Assembly: GCF_001513785.1 (NCBI RefSeq)
Contig: NZ_LNQS01000013.1
Coordinates: 16,455 to 80,454, forward strand
Direction: 5' to 3'
Length of the DNA stretch: 64,000 nucleotides
Origin: Rheinheimera sp. EpRS3
GTDB lineage: Bacteria; Pseudomonadota; Gammaproteobacteria; Enterobacterales; Alteromonadaceae
Below are positions 38,218-48,246 of this stretch, piece by piece; position 1 is the stretch's first letter; each line of letters opens with the position of its first letter. The notes under the pieces are model-generated. The model was not told the DNA's origin. It made no database searches and saw only the letters and a list, made by a program, of their open reading frames with translations. The position numbers and the translations under genes are program-made.

Positions 38218-40674
38218 TTGCAAAACCGAGCTTATTTTCCGCTAAACGGTGTACAGCGCTTGCTGGAAGTCGGATTAATTGTGTTTTCCGGCTTCGCCTT
38301 ATTTCTGTTACTGGCACTATTGTCTTTTGACCCGGCCGATCCAAGCTGGTCGCAAACCGGTTACCAAACCAGCATTCATAACTATGCCGGGCCAATAGGT
38401 GCCTGGCTGGCTGATTTATTGTTATTCAGTTTTGGCTGGATTGCTTATCTGATGCCATTTTTGGTGGCCTTGGCCGGTTATCTGTTGTTTAAGCGTTTTC
38501 ACGATGTAATGAGCCTTGATTATCTGATTTTGGGCCTGCGCTTGATTGGCCTGGTGTTAACACTGCTAACGGCAACTGCAATAAGCAGTATGAATTTTAA
38601 TGATATTTTTTATTTTTCTTCCGGCGGTGTTATAGGCGATGTTGTTAGTGGCGCCTTGCTGCCGTACTTTAATTTTATAGGCACTGTTTTACTGTTGTTG
38701 TGTGGTTTTGCTACCGGCTTAACGCTGATGACAGGCATTTCCTGGCTAACCGTAGCCGATGCGCTGGGGGCGGCCTGTTACAGCGCAGCGCAGTTTGCTA
38801 TGTCTGTGCCGCAGCGCTTACGTGAACGTAGTAAAGACGACTATGACCCCTTTGCTGCCGAACCGGAGCAAGACGAGTTTGACGATGAGCCTGCAGTAAT
38901 ATCTGAAAAACCGCGTAAAACACCGCAGCTGAATAAACCGGTGGCAGATACCTTACCGATCACACCGCTAAATGCCAAAACCGAAGCTAAGGCGTTTTAC
39001 AGTGTTGATACGCTGGCTGACGAGGAATTGTCATTCAGTGCTATTGATGAACCTGATGCTGCGCGCTGGAGTGACACCCTGCAACAACTTGATTTACCGC
39101 CAGACTCTGAAATTGAAACCATTCTGACTGAAATTGCAGATGAAGAAGATGACAGCGAGGAAGTATCGCATTTGATGGAAGAGTTACCATCACTGGCGTT
39201 ACTGGACCGGCCGGACAAAGCAGTAAACCCGATAGACCCGGCCGATTTAGAGCGGGTGTCACGTTTGGTAGAGGCGAAGCTGCTTGATTTCAATGTCGAC
39301 GCTAAAGTAGTAGGTGTGCACCCTGGCCCAGTGGTTACCCGTTTTGAACTGGATTTAGCACCTGGTGTTAAAGTCAGTAAAATTACCGGCCTGGCCAAAG
39401 ACTTGGCGCGTTCGTTATCTGCTATCAGTGTGCGGGTAGTGGAGGTTATTCCGGGTAAGTCTTTTATCGGTTTAGAGCTGCCAAACCAGCACCGTGAAAT
39501 CGTGCGTTTATCTGAAGTTATTGGCGATGAGATATTTGAAAGCTCTAAATCACCACTGACAATGGTATTGGGTAAAGATATTGCCGGTAAATCGGTAGTG
39601 GCTGATCTGGCCAAAATGCCGCATTTACTGGTGGCTGGTACGACCGGCTCGGGTAAATCGGTTGGCGTAAACGTAATGATTTGCAGCCTGTTGTATAAAT
39701 CGACGCCGGATGATGTGCGCTTTTTAATGATTGACCCCAAAATGCTTGAGCTGTCTATTTATGAAGGTATTCCGCATCTGTTGACAGAAGTGGTTACCGA
39801 CATGAAAGATGCCGCCAACGGCTTACGCTGGTGTGTTGGCGAGATGGAGCGGCGCTACAAATTAATGTCTGCGCTGGGTGTGCGTAACCTAAAAGGCTAT
39901 AACGCCAAAGTAAAAGAAGCGATTGCAGACGGTGCTCCGTTAAAAGACCCGTTGTGGCGCCCGTCAGATAATATGCGTACTGAAGCGCCATTATTAGAGA
40001 AACTGCCGTCAATTGTGGTGGTTATCGACGAATTTGCCGACATGATGATGATTGTTGGTAAAAAAGTAGAAGAGCTGATTGCCCGTATAGCGCAAAAAGC
40101 GCGGGCGGCGGGTATTCACCTGATCTTAGCTACTCAGCGGCCGTCGGTAGATGTTATTACCGGTTTAATTAAAGCCAATATCCCCACCCGGATAGCGTTT
40201 CAGGTGTCATCGAAAATTGACTCCCGCACTATTCTTGACCAACAAGGCGCAGAAAGCCTATTGGGGCAGGGCGATATGCTGTATCTGCCACCAGGCTCTG
40301 GTGTTCCAAACCGGGTGCACGGCGCCTTTGTGGATGACCACGAAGTGCATGCTGTGGTTGCCGACTGGAAAAAACGCGGTAAGCCAAATTATATTGCTGA
40401 AATTTTAAGTGGGGAAACCACCGAAGAAAATCTGCTGCCGGGTGAAACCCTGGAAGGTGAAGATGGTGAAGCCGATCCGCTGTATGATCAGGCCGTGGCC
40501 TTTGTTACTGAAAGCCGCCGTGCTTCAGTGTCCGGTGTACAGCGCAAGTTTCGTATAGGGTATAACCGTGCCGCCCGTTTGGTTGAACAAATGGAGCACA
40601 GTGGTATTGTCAGTGGCCCCGGCCACAATGGTAATCGTGAAGTGATGGCACCACCGCCACCAAAAGGATATTAA
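38218..40674 (+). CDS. ftsK: DNA translocase FtsK
   Basis: An 818-residue FtsK, shorter than E. coli (1329) because the proline/glutamine linker is reduced to about 170 acidic residues. Four membrane helices in the first 190 residues anchor it at the septum; the motor follows with Walker [11 protein letters not shown] starting near Gly474 and Walker [12 protein letters not shown]; the C-terminal gamma winged helix ([21 protein letters not shown]) reads KOPS. It segregates chromosome termini at division. TTG start at 38218 with AGGG eight bases upstream. The stop abuts the lolA ATG. Confidence 0.95.
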   Translation: MQNRAYFPLNGVQRLLEVGLIVFSGFALFLLLALLSFDPADPSWSQTGYQTSIHNYAGPIGAWLADLLLFSFGWIAYLMPFLVALAGYLLFKRFHDVMSLDYLILGLRLIGLVLTLLTATAISSMNFNDIFYFSSGGVIGDVVSGALLPYFNFIGTVLLLLCGFATGLTLMTGISWLTVADALGAACYSAAQFAMSVPQRLRERSKDDYDPFAAEPEQDEFDDEPAVISEKPRKTPQLNKPVADTLPITPLNAKTEAKAFYSVDTLADEELSFSAIDEPDAARWSDTLQQLDLPPDSEIETILTEIADEEDDSEEVSHLMEELPSLALLDRPDKAVNPIDPADLERVSRLVEAKLLDFNVDAKVVGVHPGPVVTRFELDLAPGVKVSKITGLAKDLARSLSAISVRVVEVIPGKSFIGLELPNQHREIVRLSEVIGDEIFESSKSPLTMVLGKDIAGKSVVADLAKMPHLLVAGTTGSGKSVGVNVMICSLLYKSTPDDVRFLMIDPKMLELSIYEGIPHLLTEVVTDMKDAANGLRWCVGEMERRYKLMSALGVRNLKGYNAKVKEAIADGAPLKDPLWRPSDNMRTEAPLLEKLPSIVVVIDEFADMMMIVGKKVEELIARIAQKARAAGIHLILATQRPSVDVITGLIKANIPTRIAFQVSSKIDSRTILDQQGAESLLGQGDMLYLPPGSGVPNRVHGAFVDDHEVHAVVADWKKRGKPNYIAEILSGETTEENLLPGETLEGEDGEADPLYDQAVAFVTESRRASVSGVQRKFRIGYNRAARLVEQMEHSGIVSGPGHNGNREVMAPPPPKGY

Positions 40675-41286
40675 ATGCTACGTAGTTTGCTAGCGGTTAT
40701 TGTGTTGTGTAGTTCTGTTTCTGCTGTGGCGCAAAATGCAGAGCAGACGCTACAGCGTAAACTGGCCAGTATTAAAAGTTTTTCTGCCAGTTTTGAGCAA
40801 CAGGTGTTTGATGCACAAAAGCAGTTGCTGCAACAGGGCAAAGGCGAGCTGATGATTAAGCAGCCGGCACTGTTCCGCTTTGAAACCACTGAGCCTGAGC
40901 CAAACCTGTTTATTGGCGATGGCCAAAGCCTGTGGTTTTATAATGAAGCGTTGGAGCAGCTAACCATTTATGACGCTGCCAGCGAGGTAAACCGTACTCC
41001 GTTCGTATTGCTCACGTCAACTAAGCCTGAGCTTTGGGCGCAGTATAACGTAGAGCAACAGGGTGAGCAGTTTGTGATCCGCTCCAAAGACGCCGATAGC
41101 CCGGTAAAACAATTAACTCTGAGTTTCTCCGGTGCGGCATTATCCAAAATGCAGGTACTGGATATGAACCAGCAAACCAGCGAATTTAATTTTACTTTAA
41201 TGCAGCTGAATATTGAGCTGGACAAAGGTTTGTTCCGGTTTAACCCGCCAGAGCACACTGATATTGACGATCAGCGTCAGCGATAG
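40675..41286 (+). CDS. lolA: Outer-membrane lipoprotein carrier LolA
   Basis: A 203-residue periplasmic chaperone with a signal peptide ending at SAVAQ (about residue 19-20). SASFEQQVFDAQ, GELMIKQPALFRFETTEP and the FVLLTS segment are typical of LolA. It shuttles lipoproteins from LolCDE to LolB. It begins on the base after the ftsK stop, in the conserved ftsK-lolA-rarA order. Confidence 0.93.
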   Translation: MLRSLLAVIVLCSSVSAVAQNAEQTLQRKLASIKSFSASFEQQVFDAQKQLLQQGKGELMIKQPALFRFETTEPEPNLFIGDGQSLWFYNEALEQLTIYDAASEVNRTPFVLLTSTKPELWAQYNVEQQGEQFVIRSKDADSPVKQLTLSFSGAALSKMQVLDMNQQTSEFNFTLMQLNIELDKGLFRFNPPEHTDIDDQRQR

Positions 41287-41304
41287 CAATTTGAAGATAA
41301 CACT

Positions 41305-42644
41305 GTGAATTCATTGCCACTTGATTTTGCTGATGACTTTCGCCCGCTGGCTGCCAGAATGCGGCCGCAAACACTGGCCGAATATGCAGGGCAGCAACAT
41401 TTAATTGGTGAGGGCACCGCGCTTAAAAAGGCGATTGAAGCCGGGCGGGTGTTTTCGCTTATTTTATGGGGCCCGCCGGGCACCGGTAAAACCACTTTGG
41501 CAGAAGTTATAGCCCGGCATGCCGACGCGGCTATCAGCAAATTGTCAGCAGTAACCTGCGGTATTAAAGAGATTCGCGAAGCTATTGCACAGGCCCAGCA
41601 ACGCCAGCAGCAGTATCAGCAACGTACTTTACTGTTTGTTGACGAGGTACACCGTTTTAATAAAAGCCAGCAAGATGCCTTTTTGCCTTTTATCGAAGAT
41701 GGCACCATTATTTTTATTGGCGCCACTACTGAAAACCCGTCTTTTGCGCTGAATAACGCTATTTTATCCCGTGCCCGGGTGTGTGTGCTTAAACCGCTGA
41801 GCGACACCGATTTGCAGCAGGTACTGGCGCAGGCTCTGACAGATAAAGAGCGTGGCTTGGGCCTTGAGGCCGTGCATCTGGCTACCGATGCTGAGCAGCT
41901 GCTGTTACAACTGGCCGATGGCGATGCACGTAAGTTACTTAACCTGCTGGAACAAGCGGCAGAGCTTACCGAGGCTGGCAGCGACGGCAAAGTGATAAGC
42001 TTTGAGACGCTGAAAAACCTGGTACCAAAGCAGTTACCGGGCTTTGATAATCAGGGCGATATGTTTTATGACCTGATCTCCGCCTTTCATAAATCAGTAC
42101 GTGGCTCCGATCCGGATGCAGCCTTATATTGGTATTGCCGTATTCTGGCTGGTGGTGGCGATCCGCTATATGTTGCCAGGCGGTTGCTGGCCATTGCCAG
42201 TGAAGACATTGGCAATGCCGATCCGCGTGCGCTGACACTGGCGCTAAATGCCTGGGATACTTTTGAACGGGTAGGGCCGGCCGAAGGTGAGCGGGCTATC
42301 GCTCAGGCTGCAGTGTATCTGGCGCTGGCGCCGAAAAGTAATGCCGTATATAGCGCTTTTAATCAGCTTAAACAGCTGGTGGCAGAACAACCTGCTTTTG
42401 AGGTGCCGCTGCATTTGCGCAATGCGCCCACCAAGTTAATGAAGCAGCTGGGTTTTGGTGACGGTTATCGTTATGCACATGACGAAGCGGGCGCTTATGC
42501 CGCCGGCGAGCGTTATTTGCCGGCAGAGCTTGCCGGGCAGCAATTTTATCAGCCGGTAGAGCGCGGCATGGAAAAACAACTGGCAGAGAAGCTGCGCTAC
42601 CTGAAGCAGCTTGATGCTGATAGCCCACGTAAGAGAGATAAATA

Positions 42645-42645
<1 letters not shown>
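41305..42645 (+). CDS. rarA: Replication-associated recombination protein A
   Basis: A 446-residue AAA+ ATPase of the RarA/MgsA/WRNIP1 family, related to clamp-loader subunits. Walker [10 protein letters not shown], Walker [19 protein letters not shown], sensor 1 GATTENPSF, and the C-terminal tetramerisation region. It works at stalled replication forks. GTG start at 41305; stop shares its last base with the crcB ATG. Confidence 0.93.
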
Positions 42646-44314
<1,669 letters not shown>

Positions 44315-44334
44315 GCAAGCTACAGGTCGTCGTT

Positions 44335-44368
44335 AGCTCCACCGCCAGCTATGCTGGGTGGAGCTTTA
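44335..44368 (+). terminator. Hairpin after serS
   Basis: AGCTCCACC (44335-44343) pairs with GGTGGAGCT (44357-44365), then TTATA. The T run is short, so termination may be partial and allow read-through to the following small ORF. Confidence 0.6.
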
Positions 44369-44381
44369 TAAGGATAGCTAA

Positions 44382-44528
44382 ATGGCGCCAAAACCGCGTA
44401 AAAGTATTAAACACAGTAACCCGGCCCTGAAGCGGGCAATTTACTGGGCTATTATGATCGGCATTATTGCCGTTGTTGCCCTTATTACCCTGGAGGCTAT
44501 TGTTGGTATTGTCGGAGATGCGGCTTAA
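44382..44528 (+). CDS. 48-residue single-helix membrane protein
   Basis: Found by reading: ATG 44382 to TAA 44526-44528, 48 residues. A strongly basic N-terminus (APKPRKSIKHSNPALKR) is followed by one hydrophobic helix of about 25 residues and a short acidic end (GIVGDAA). AAGGA lies eight bases before the ATG. Positive-inside rule predicts the N-terminus in the cytoplasm. It sits between serS and the convergent tusE; its stop is three bases from the tusE stop. No family recognised. Confidence 0.6.
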   Translation: MAPKPRKSIKHSNPALKRAIYWAIMIGIIAVVALITLEAIVGIVGDAA

Positions 44529-44531
44529 GCG

Positions 44532-44867
44532 TTAAAGACATTTGGCTGGTTTAGGTAAGCCCGCTATGCGGGTTGCCTGCTTGGCAGGCCCCTGTGGGAA
44601 CAGCATAAACAAATATTTACTGTTGCCTTTATCCGGGCCGAGCTGTTGTGCCATTGCTTTTACCAGAATACGGATAGCAGGGGAGGTATTAAATTCCAGA
44701 TAAAACTGCCGCACAAAGTGCACCACTTCCCAGTGCGCGTCAGTCAGGGCAATATTCTCCAGCCTGGCAAATTCTTCCGCCACTTGCTTATTCCACTGTT
44801 GCATATCTGCCAGATAACCATGTTTATCCAGCGCCAGCGGCACATCATTTAATATCAATTCTGCCAT
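44532..44867 (-). CDS. tusE: Sulfur carrier TusE (DsrC-like)
   Basis: A 111-residue Tus[19 protein letters not shown], then [16 protein letters not shown] and the DsrC-type tail with the conserved penultimate Cys (GLPKPAKCL). It takes persulfide sulfur from TusBCD and passes it to MnmA for 2-thiouridine in tRNA wobble positions. It overlaps tusB by 13 bases. yccA lies just upstream of the operon, as in E. coli. Confidence 0.93.
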   Translation of the reverse strand: MAELILNDVPLALDKHGYLADMQQWNKQVAEEFARLENIALTDAHWEVVHFVRQFYLEFNTSPAIRILVKAMAQQLGPDKGNSKYLFMLFPQGPAKQATRIAGLPKPAKCL

Positions 44868-45121
44868 AATACATTCTGCTCTGCGCTAATACTCAGCTCG
44901 ACCCAACGCTGGGCGCTGATAATAGTTACTGCTGCCAACGGTTTGATTTGCCTTACCTGTATATCCACATCCAGCGCGTAAAGCTGGCAAGGCCAGCTAA
45001 GATCAGTGCGTAAACACAGATAGACTGCATCCTGGCGCAGCAAAATAATATCCTGAGGCTGGCATATAAGGCTTAGCTCACTCAGGTTCACTGACGGACT
45101 AATAACGCTGATTAATTTCAT
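44855..45121 (-). CDS. tusB: Sulfurtransferase complex subunit TusB
   Basis: An 88-residue DsrH/TusB protein, slightly short of the usual 95. [12 protein letters not shown] is the recognisable strand-helix unit. It forms the TusBCD heterohexamer with TusC and TusD. The start shares one base with the tusC stop and the end overlaps tusE. Identification rests on the operon as much as on sequence. Confidence 0.88.
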   Translation of the reverse strand: MKLISVISPSVNLSELSLICQPQDIILLRQDAVYLCLRTDLSWPCQLYALDVDIQVRQIKPLAAVTIISAQRWVELSISAEQNVLWQN

Positions 45122-45477
45122 TAGCTGCTGATAACCTGATGTTGGCGGGCAAAGAGTTCTGCTATAGCCTGAGTATCGAGTTCTGTAACGTCAATACTTA
45201 AATCTGAAGCATGAATGCCGCGCTGCTTAAGTGACTGCTGGCAAACATATACCTGCTCAATATCATACAGCGCAAACAGCTTAAAACTGCGCGGGTACGC
45301 TTTAAGCTTAAAATCTGGCTGATCGTGTGTTGGCAACAACTGATATACCGCATCTGCACTGAATAACACACTGACATTGTGCTCTACTGCAGCCATTGCC
45401 AGTATCATATCCAATGCCTCACGGCCTTTACTGTCGTTAAAAGGGCTGCTGCGCTGCAATAACAGAATATTACGCAT
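45121..45477 (-). CDS. tusC: Sulfurtransferase complex subunit TusC
   Basis: A 118-residue DsrF/TusC protein: RSSPFNDSKGREALDMILAMA is the conserved opening, then VSVLFSADAVYQLLP and LKLFALYDIEQVYVC. Part of the TusBCD complex. One-base overlaps with tusD and tusB on either side. Confidence 0.92.
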   Translation of the reverse strand: MRNILLLQRSSPFNDSKGREALDMILAMAAVEHNVSVLFSADAVYQLLPTHDQPDFKLKAYPRSFKLFALYDIEQVYVCQQSLKQRGIHASDLSIDVTELDTQAIAELFARQHQVISS

Positions 45478-45839
45478 TAAAATTGCACCAGTTTATCAAT
45501 GTGGGTCTGACGCATAGCAAATTCTGCCAGCCCAGCGCTGGTGTAACCGTCTCTGGCCACGAGCTTGTCACTTACCACGCCACGCTTTTCTGCCGCGGTG
45601 ATACAAAACAACAGTGGAATATTATGCTGCTGACAAAACTGCGCCAGTTCAGCGCTTAGATCCGGTTCATCAGCGGGCAAATCGATATGGTTTGCCGCAC
45701 TGTAGACGGCATCCTGATATAAAAATATATGCTCGATACTGTGACCGTGATTAAGCACTGTTTTAGCAAACAACAGCGCACTGGCCAGGCTTTGGCTGGC
45801 AAAGCTATCGCTGGTAAGCAGCAATCCAAAGCGTGTCAT
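45477..45839 (-). CDS. tusD: Sulfurtransferase complex subunit TusD
   Basis: A 120-residue DsrE/TusD protein. LLLTSDSFASQSLASALLFAKTVL, the FLYQDAVYSA strand and LLFCITAAEKRG with the active-site cysteine (the sulfur-accepting residue of the family). The start at 45839 has AGGGAT upstream; an in-frame ATG six codons earlier is less likely. First gene of tusDCBE. Confidence 0.92.
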   Translation of the reverse strand: MTRFGLLLTSDSFASQSLASALLFAKTVLNHGHSIEHIFLYQDAVYSAANHIDLPADEPDLSAELAQFCQQHNIPLLFCITAAEKRGVVSDKLVARDGYTSAGLAEFAMRQTHIDKLVQF

Positions 45840-45856
45840 AGCGATCCCTAAAAACA

Positions 45857-45883
45857 AAAATGCCCCGACTGGCGGGGCATTTT
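45857..45883. terminator. Intrinsic terminator upstream of tusD
   Basis: AAAATGCCCCG (45857-45867) and CGGGGCATTTT (45873-45883) with loop ACTGG. On the minus strand it ends the yccA transcript before tusDCBE. Confidence 0.85.
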
Positions 45884-45916
45884 AGCGAATAACCTGATTA
45901 AGGCAAAGCGCTGTGC

Positions 45917-46585
45917 TTAATCATCACCACCAAAAATACCCAGCAACTGCAGCAGGTTGACGAAAATGTTGAAAACATTCAGGTACAAACTTACTGTGGC
46001 GCGGATATAGTTAGTTTCGCCGCCATTAATAATGCGGCTGGTATCAAACAGGATCAGTGCTGACATAATCAGGATAATAGCGGCGCTGATTGTCAGGCTT
46101 AATGCCGGAATGGCCAGGAAAATATTTGCCAGTGCCGCTACCAGCACCACAATAAGACCTACCATTAAAAAACCACCCATAAAAGAGAAATCTTTACGTG
46201 TGGTAAGCGCATAAGCTGACAGGCTGAAGAAAATCAGCGCGGTGCCACCCAGTGCCTGCATAATTAACGCAGTACCATTTGGCAAGCCGGCATAATGATT
46301 AAGCATTGGGCCTAACGATGCACCCATGGCACCGGTAAAAGCAAATACCCAGAAAATACCACTTGCCGAATCTGCCTTTTTATTTACTACAAACAGCATA
46401 ATAAAGCCGGCAACAAAACACACCAGAGACATCATAGGTGACATGTTCAGTGCCATGGCAACGCCTGCCGCTACCGCACTGAATGCTAACGTCATCGCCA
46501 GCAAAAAGTAGGTGTTGCGCAGTACTTTGTTAATCTCGACACTACGTCCGGCAGTACTGAGAGTAGAGGTTTCTCTGTATGACAT
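45917..46585 (-). CDS. yccA: Bax inhibitor-1 family membrane protein YccA
   Basis: A 222-residue BI-1/YccA protein with seven predicted helices. VLRNTYFLLAMTLAFSA near the start and GGETNYIRATVSLYLN near the end are the family signatures and match E. coli YccA closely. YccA modulates the FtsH protease and jammed Sec translocons in E. coli. The start at 46585 (MSYRET) has GGAGAAC upstream and matches homologue length. Confidence 0.92.
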   Translation of the reverse strand: MSYRETSTLSTAGRSVEINKVLRNTYFLLAMTLAFSAVAAGVAMALNMSPMMSLVCFVAGFIMLFVVNKKADSASGIFWVFAFTGAMGASLGPMLNHYAGLPNGTALIMQALGGTALIFFSLSAYALTTRKDFSFMGGFLMVGLIVVLVAALANIFLAIPALSLTISAAIILIMSALILFDTSRIINGGETNYIRATVSLYLNVFNIFVNLLQLLGIFGGDD

Positions 46586-46749
46586 AATTATGTTCTCCTG
46601 ATACAAAGGTTTATTAACGCATTTGATGACATCATACCCAGTTAGTTCCCGCCAGACCAGTGCCTGAAGATACAAATTGATAATAGCGTTAATTTTTTTG
46701 CATTTAGTGCTTTCTTTTGCCGTTCTAACTGATTAATATACGCGTCGCC

Positions 46750-46840
46750 GGAGGGATGGCAGAGCGGTTTAATGCACCGGTCTTGAAAACCGGCGTGGGT
46801 TAATAGCCCACCGAGAGTTCGAATCTCTCTCCCTCCGCCA
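46750..46840 (+). tRNA. tRNA-Ser (TGA), copy 1
   Basis: A 91-nt tRNA with a long variable arm. Acceptor GGAGGGA pairs with TCCCTCC, discriminator G, CCA encoded. The anticodon loop CTTGAAA on CCGGT/ACCGG gives TGA. Identical to copies 2 and 3. The position next to yccA parallels serT in E. coli. Confidence 0.95.
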
Positions 46841-46843
46841 CTA

Positions 46844-46870
46844 AAACCACCTTCGTAGGTGGTTTTTTTG
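46844..46870 (+). terminator. Terminator after tRNA-Ser copy 1
   Basis: ACCACC (46846-46851), loop TTCGTA, GGTGGT (46858-46863), then a run of T. The same element follows copy 2 at 47120-47146, so each tRNA is a separate transcription unit. Confidence 0.85.
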
Positions 46871-46982
46871 TTTTTGTGCAATTAAGTTCGGTCTGGCAAG
46901 GCATTTTCCCCAGATTAATTGTCTGAGAAATGGCTTTGTTGATGCTTTACTAAGCAAACGGCTGAAAATAACAAAAAAGCGC

Positions 46983-47011
46983 TTTACAAAGCTGCAGCCA
47001 CTTTCTAATAT
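46983..47011 (+). promoter_or_regulatory. Promoter of tRNA-Ser copy 2
   Basis: TTTACA (46983-46988), 17-base spacer, TAATAT (47006-47011), then a GC-rich discriminator GCGCCCTG typical of stringently controlled stable-RNA promoters, 14 bases before the tRNA. Confidence 0.75.
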
Positions 47012-47025
47012 GCGCCCTGTAACGC

Positions 47026-47116
47026 GGAGGGATGGCAGAGCGGTTTAATGCACCGGTCTTGAAAACCGGCGTGGGTTAATAGCCCACCGAGAGTTCGAAT
47101 CTCTCTCCCTCCGCCA
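47026..47116 (+). tRNA. tRNA-Ser (TGA), copy 2
   Basis: Identical in all 91 bases to copy 1, same anticodon TGA, CCA encoded. It has its own promoter and terminator within the repeat. Confidence 0.95.
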
Positions 47117-47119
47117 CTA

Positions 47120-47146
47120 AAACCACCTTCGTAGGTGGTTTTTTTG
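47120..47146 (+). terminator. Terminator after tRNA-Ser copy 2
   Basis: Exact copy, 276 bases on, of the terminator after copy 1: ACCACC, loop TTCGTA, GGTGGT and a T run. Confidence 0.85.
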
Positions 47147-47258
47147 TTTTTGTGCAATTAAGTTCGGTCTGGCAAGGCATTTTCCCCAGATTAATTGTCT
47201 GAGAAATGGCTTTGTTGATGCTTTACTAAGCAAACGGCTGAAAATAACAAAAAAGCGC

Positions 47259-47287
47259 TTTACAAAGCTGCAGCCACTTTCTAATAT
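47259..47287 (+). promoter_or_regulatory. Promoter of tRNA-Ser copy 3
   Basis: Exact copy of the copy 2 promoter: TTTACA (47259-47264), 17-base spacer, TAATAT (47282-47287), GC-rich discriminator. Confidence 0.75.
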
Positions 47288-47301
47288 GCGCCCTGTAACG
47301 C

Positions 47302-47392
47302 GGAGGGATGGCAGAGCGGTTTAATGCACCGGTCTTGAAAACCGGCGTGGGTTAATAGCCCACCGAGAGTTCGAATCTCTCTCCCTCCGCCA
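47302..47392 (+). tRNA. tRNA-Ser (TGA), copy 3
   Basis: Identical to copies 1 and 2. After its CCA the sequence departs from the repeat (CTTTCCTGTTTTCTTC), so it lacks the repeated terminator; a T-rich stretch follows. The 209 bases to uvrY hold a small palindrome, TAGAAT-A-ATTCTA (47564-47576), and a direct repeat of CACAAATCAT. Confidence 0.95.
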
Positions 47393-47601
47393 CTTTCCTG
47401 TTTTCTTCTGTTATCAATTACATCCACACAAATCATCACAAATCATATAGATTTTTTTCAAATGGTTAACCTTTCTGGCACACTACGCTGCAACACTGCA
47501 AAACAACGCTTTTTGCTTTAATTTGTTTAGCAAAACCAGCGATGCTCGGCTATGCTAGACAGCTAGAATAATTCTAATATCCAGTAATCCGGAGAGCGAA
47601 A

Positions 47602-48246
47602 TTGATTAACGTTCTGTTAGTTGATGATCATGAGCTTGTTCGTACTGGGATCAGTCGCATACTAATGGATGAGCGCGGTATCAAGGTGATTGGCGAGGCT
47701 GGCTCTGGCGAAGAAGCATTACAATTTTGCCGTCAACACGAACCTGATGTGGTGTTGATGGATATGAATATGCCCGGCATGGGCGGTATGACAGCAACAA
47801 AGCGTATTTTGCATTATTGCCCTGACATTAAAGTGTTGGCGTTGTCGGTATCCTGCGAAGAGCCGGTGCCGACTAAAGTCATGCAGTTGGGGGCAGCAGG
47901 TTTTATTTCGAAAAATTCACCACCGCGTGAAATGGTGTCGGCTATACGTAAAGTGTATTCCGGTGCCCGACATATTTCTGATGAAGTTGCACAGAAAATG
48001 GCCATGAGCAAAGTGAATAATCAAAGCCAGAATCCGTTTGACGATTTATCAGACCGCGAACTGCAAATTATGATGATGATTACGCAGGGGCAAAAGGTAA
48101 ATGATATTGCCGATCAACTGAATGTCAGTGCTAAAACGGTTAACTCATATCGTTACCGGATGTTTGAAAAGCTGGCAATCAGTGGTGATGTAGAGCTGAC
48201 ACATATGGCATTGCGCCATGGCATGATCGACATCGCTAAAGCCTGA
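47602..48246 (+). CDS. uvrY: Response regulator UvrY/GacA
   Basis: A 214-residue NarL/FixJ-type response regulator. Receiver domain with acidic pocket DDH, phospho-acceptor Asp54 in VLMDMNMPGMGG and Lys in FISKNS; C-terminal LuxR helix-turn-helix (LSDRELQIMMMITQGQKVNDIADQL). Partner of the BarA/GacS kinase; drives Csr small RNAs in relatives. TTG start at 47602 with CCGGAGAG upstream. Overlaps uvrC by one base (TGATG region), the conserved uvrY-uvrC pair. Confidence 0.94.
   Translation: MINVLLVDDHELVRTGISRILMDERGIKVIGEAGSGEEALQFCRQHEPDVVLMDMNMPGMGGMTATKRILHYCPDIKVLALSVSCEEPVPTKVMQLGAAGFISKNSPPREMVSAIRKVYSGARHISDEVAQKMAMSKVNNQSQNPFDDLSDRELQIMMMITQGQKVNDIADQLNVSAKTVNSYRYRMFEKLAISGDVELTHMALRHGMIDIAKA

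Larger units (their letters stand above)
46750..47392 (+). repeat. Perfect 276-bp tandem repeat, 2.33 units
   Basis: Units 46750-47025 and 47026-47301 are identical over all 276 bases that I compared, and a third partial unit (47302-47392) carries the tRNA only. Each full unit holds one tRNA-Ser, a terminator and a promoter for the next tRNA. The duplication looks recent or homogenised by gene conversion. Confidence 0.93.

Noticed and set aside
38997..39740. Minus-strand open frame of 247 codons inside ftsK
   Set aside because: Serine/threonine-rich shadow of the ftsK coding strand with no ribosome site; ftsK is intact on the other strand.
46642..46881. Minus-strand open frame of 79 codons across tRNA-Ser copy 1
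   Set aside because: It is the antisense of a tRNA gene (the GGGREIRTLGGLL-type peptide is a well-known artefact) and has no ribosome site.
47302..47392. CRISPR-like array from the regular tRNA-Ser repeats
   Set aside because: The repeated unit is a complete tRNA plus identical 185-base spacer; CRISPR spacers would differ and be short.
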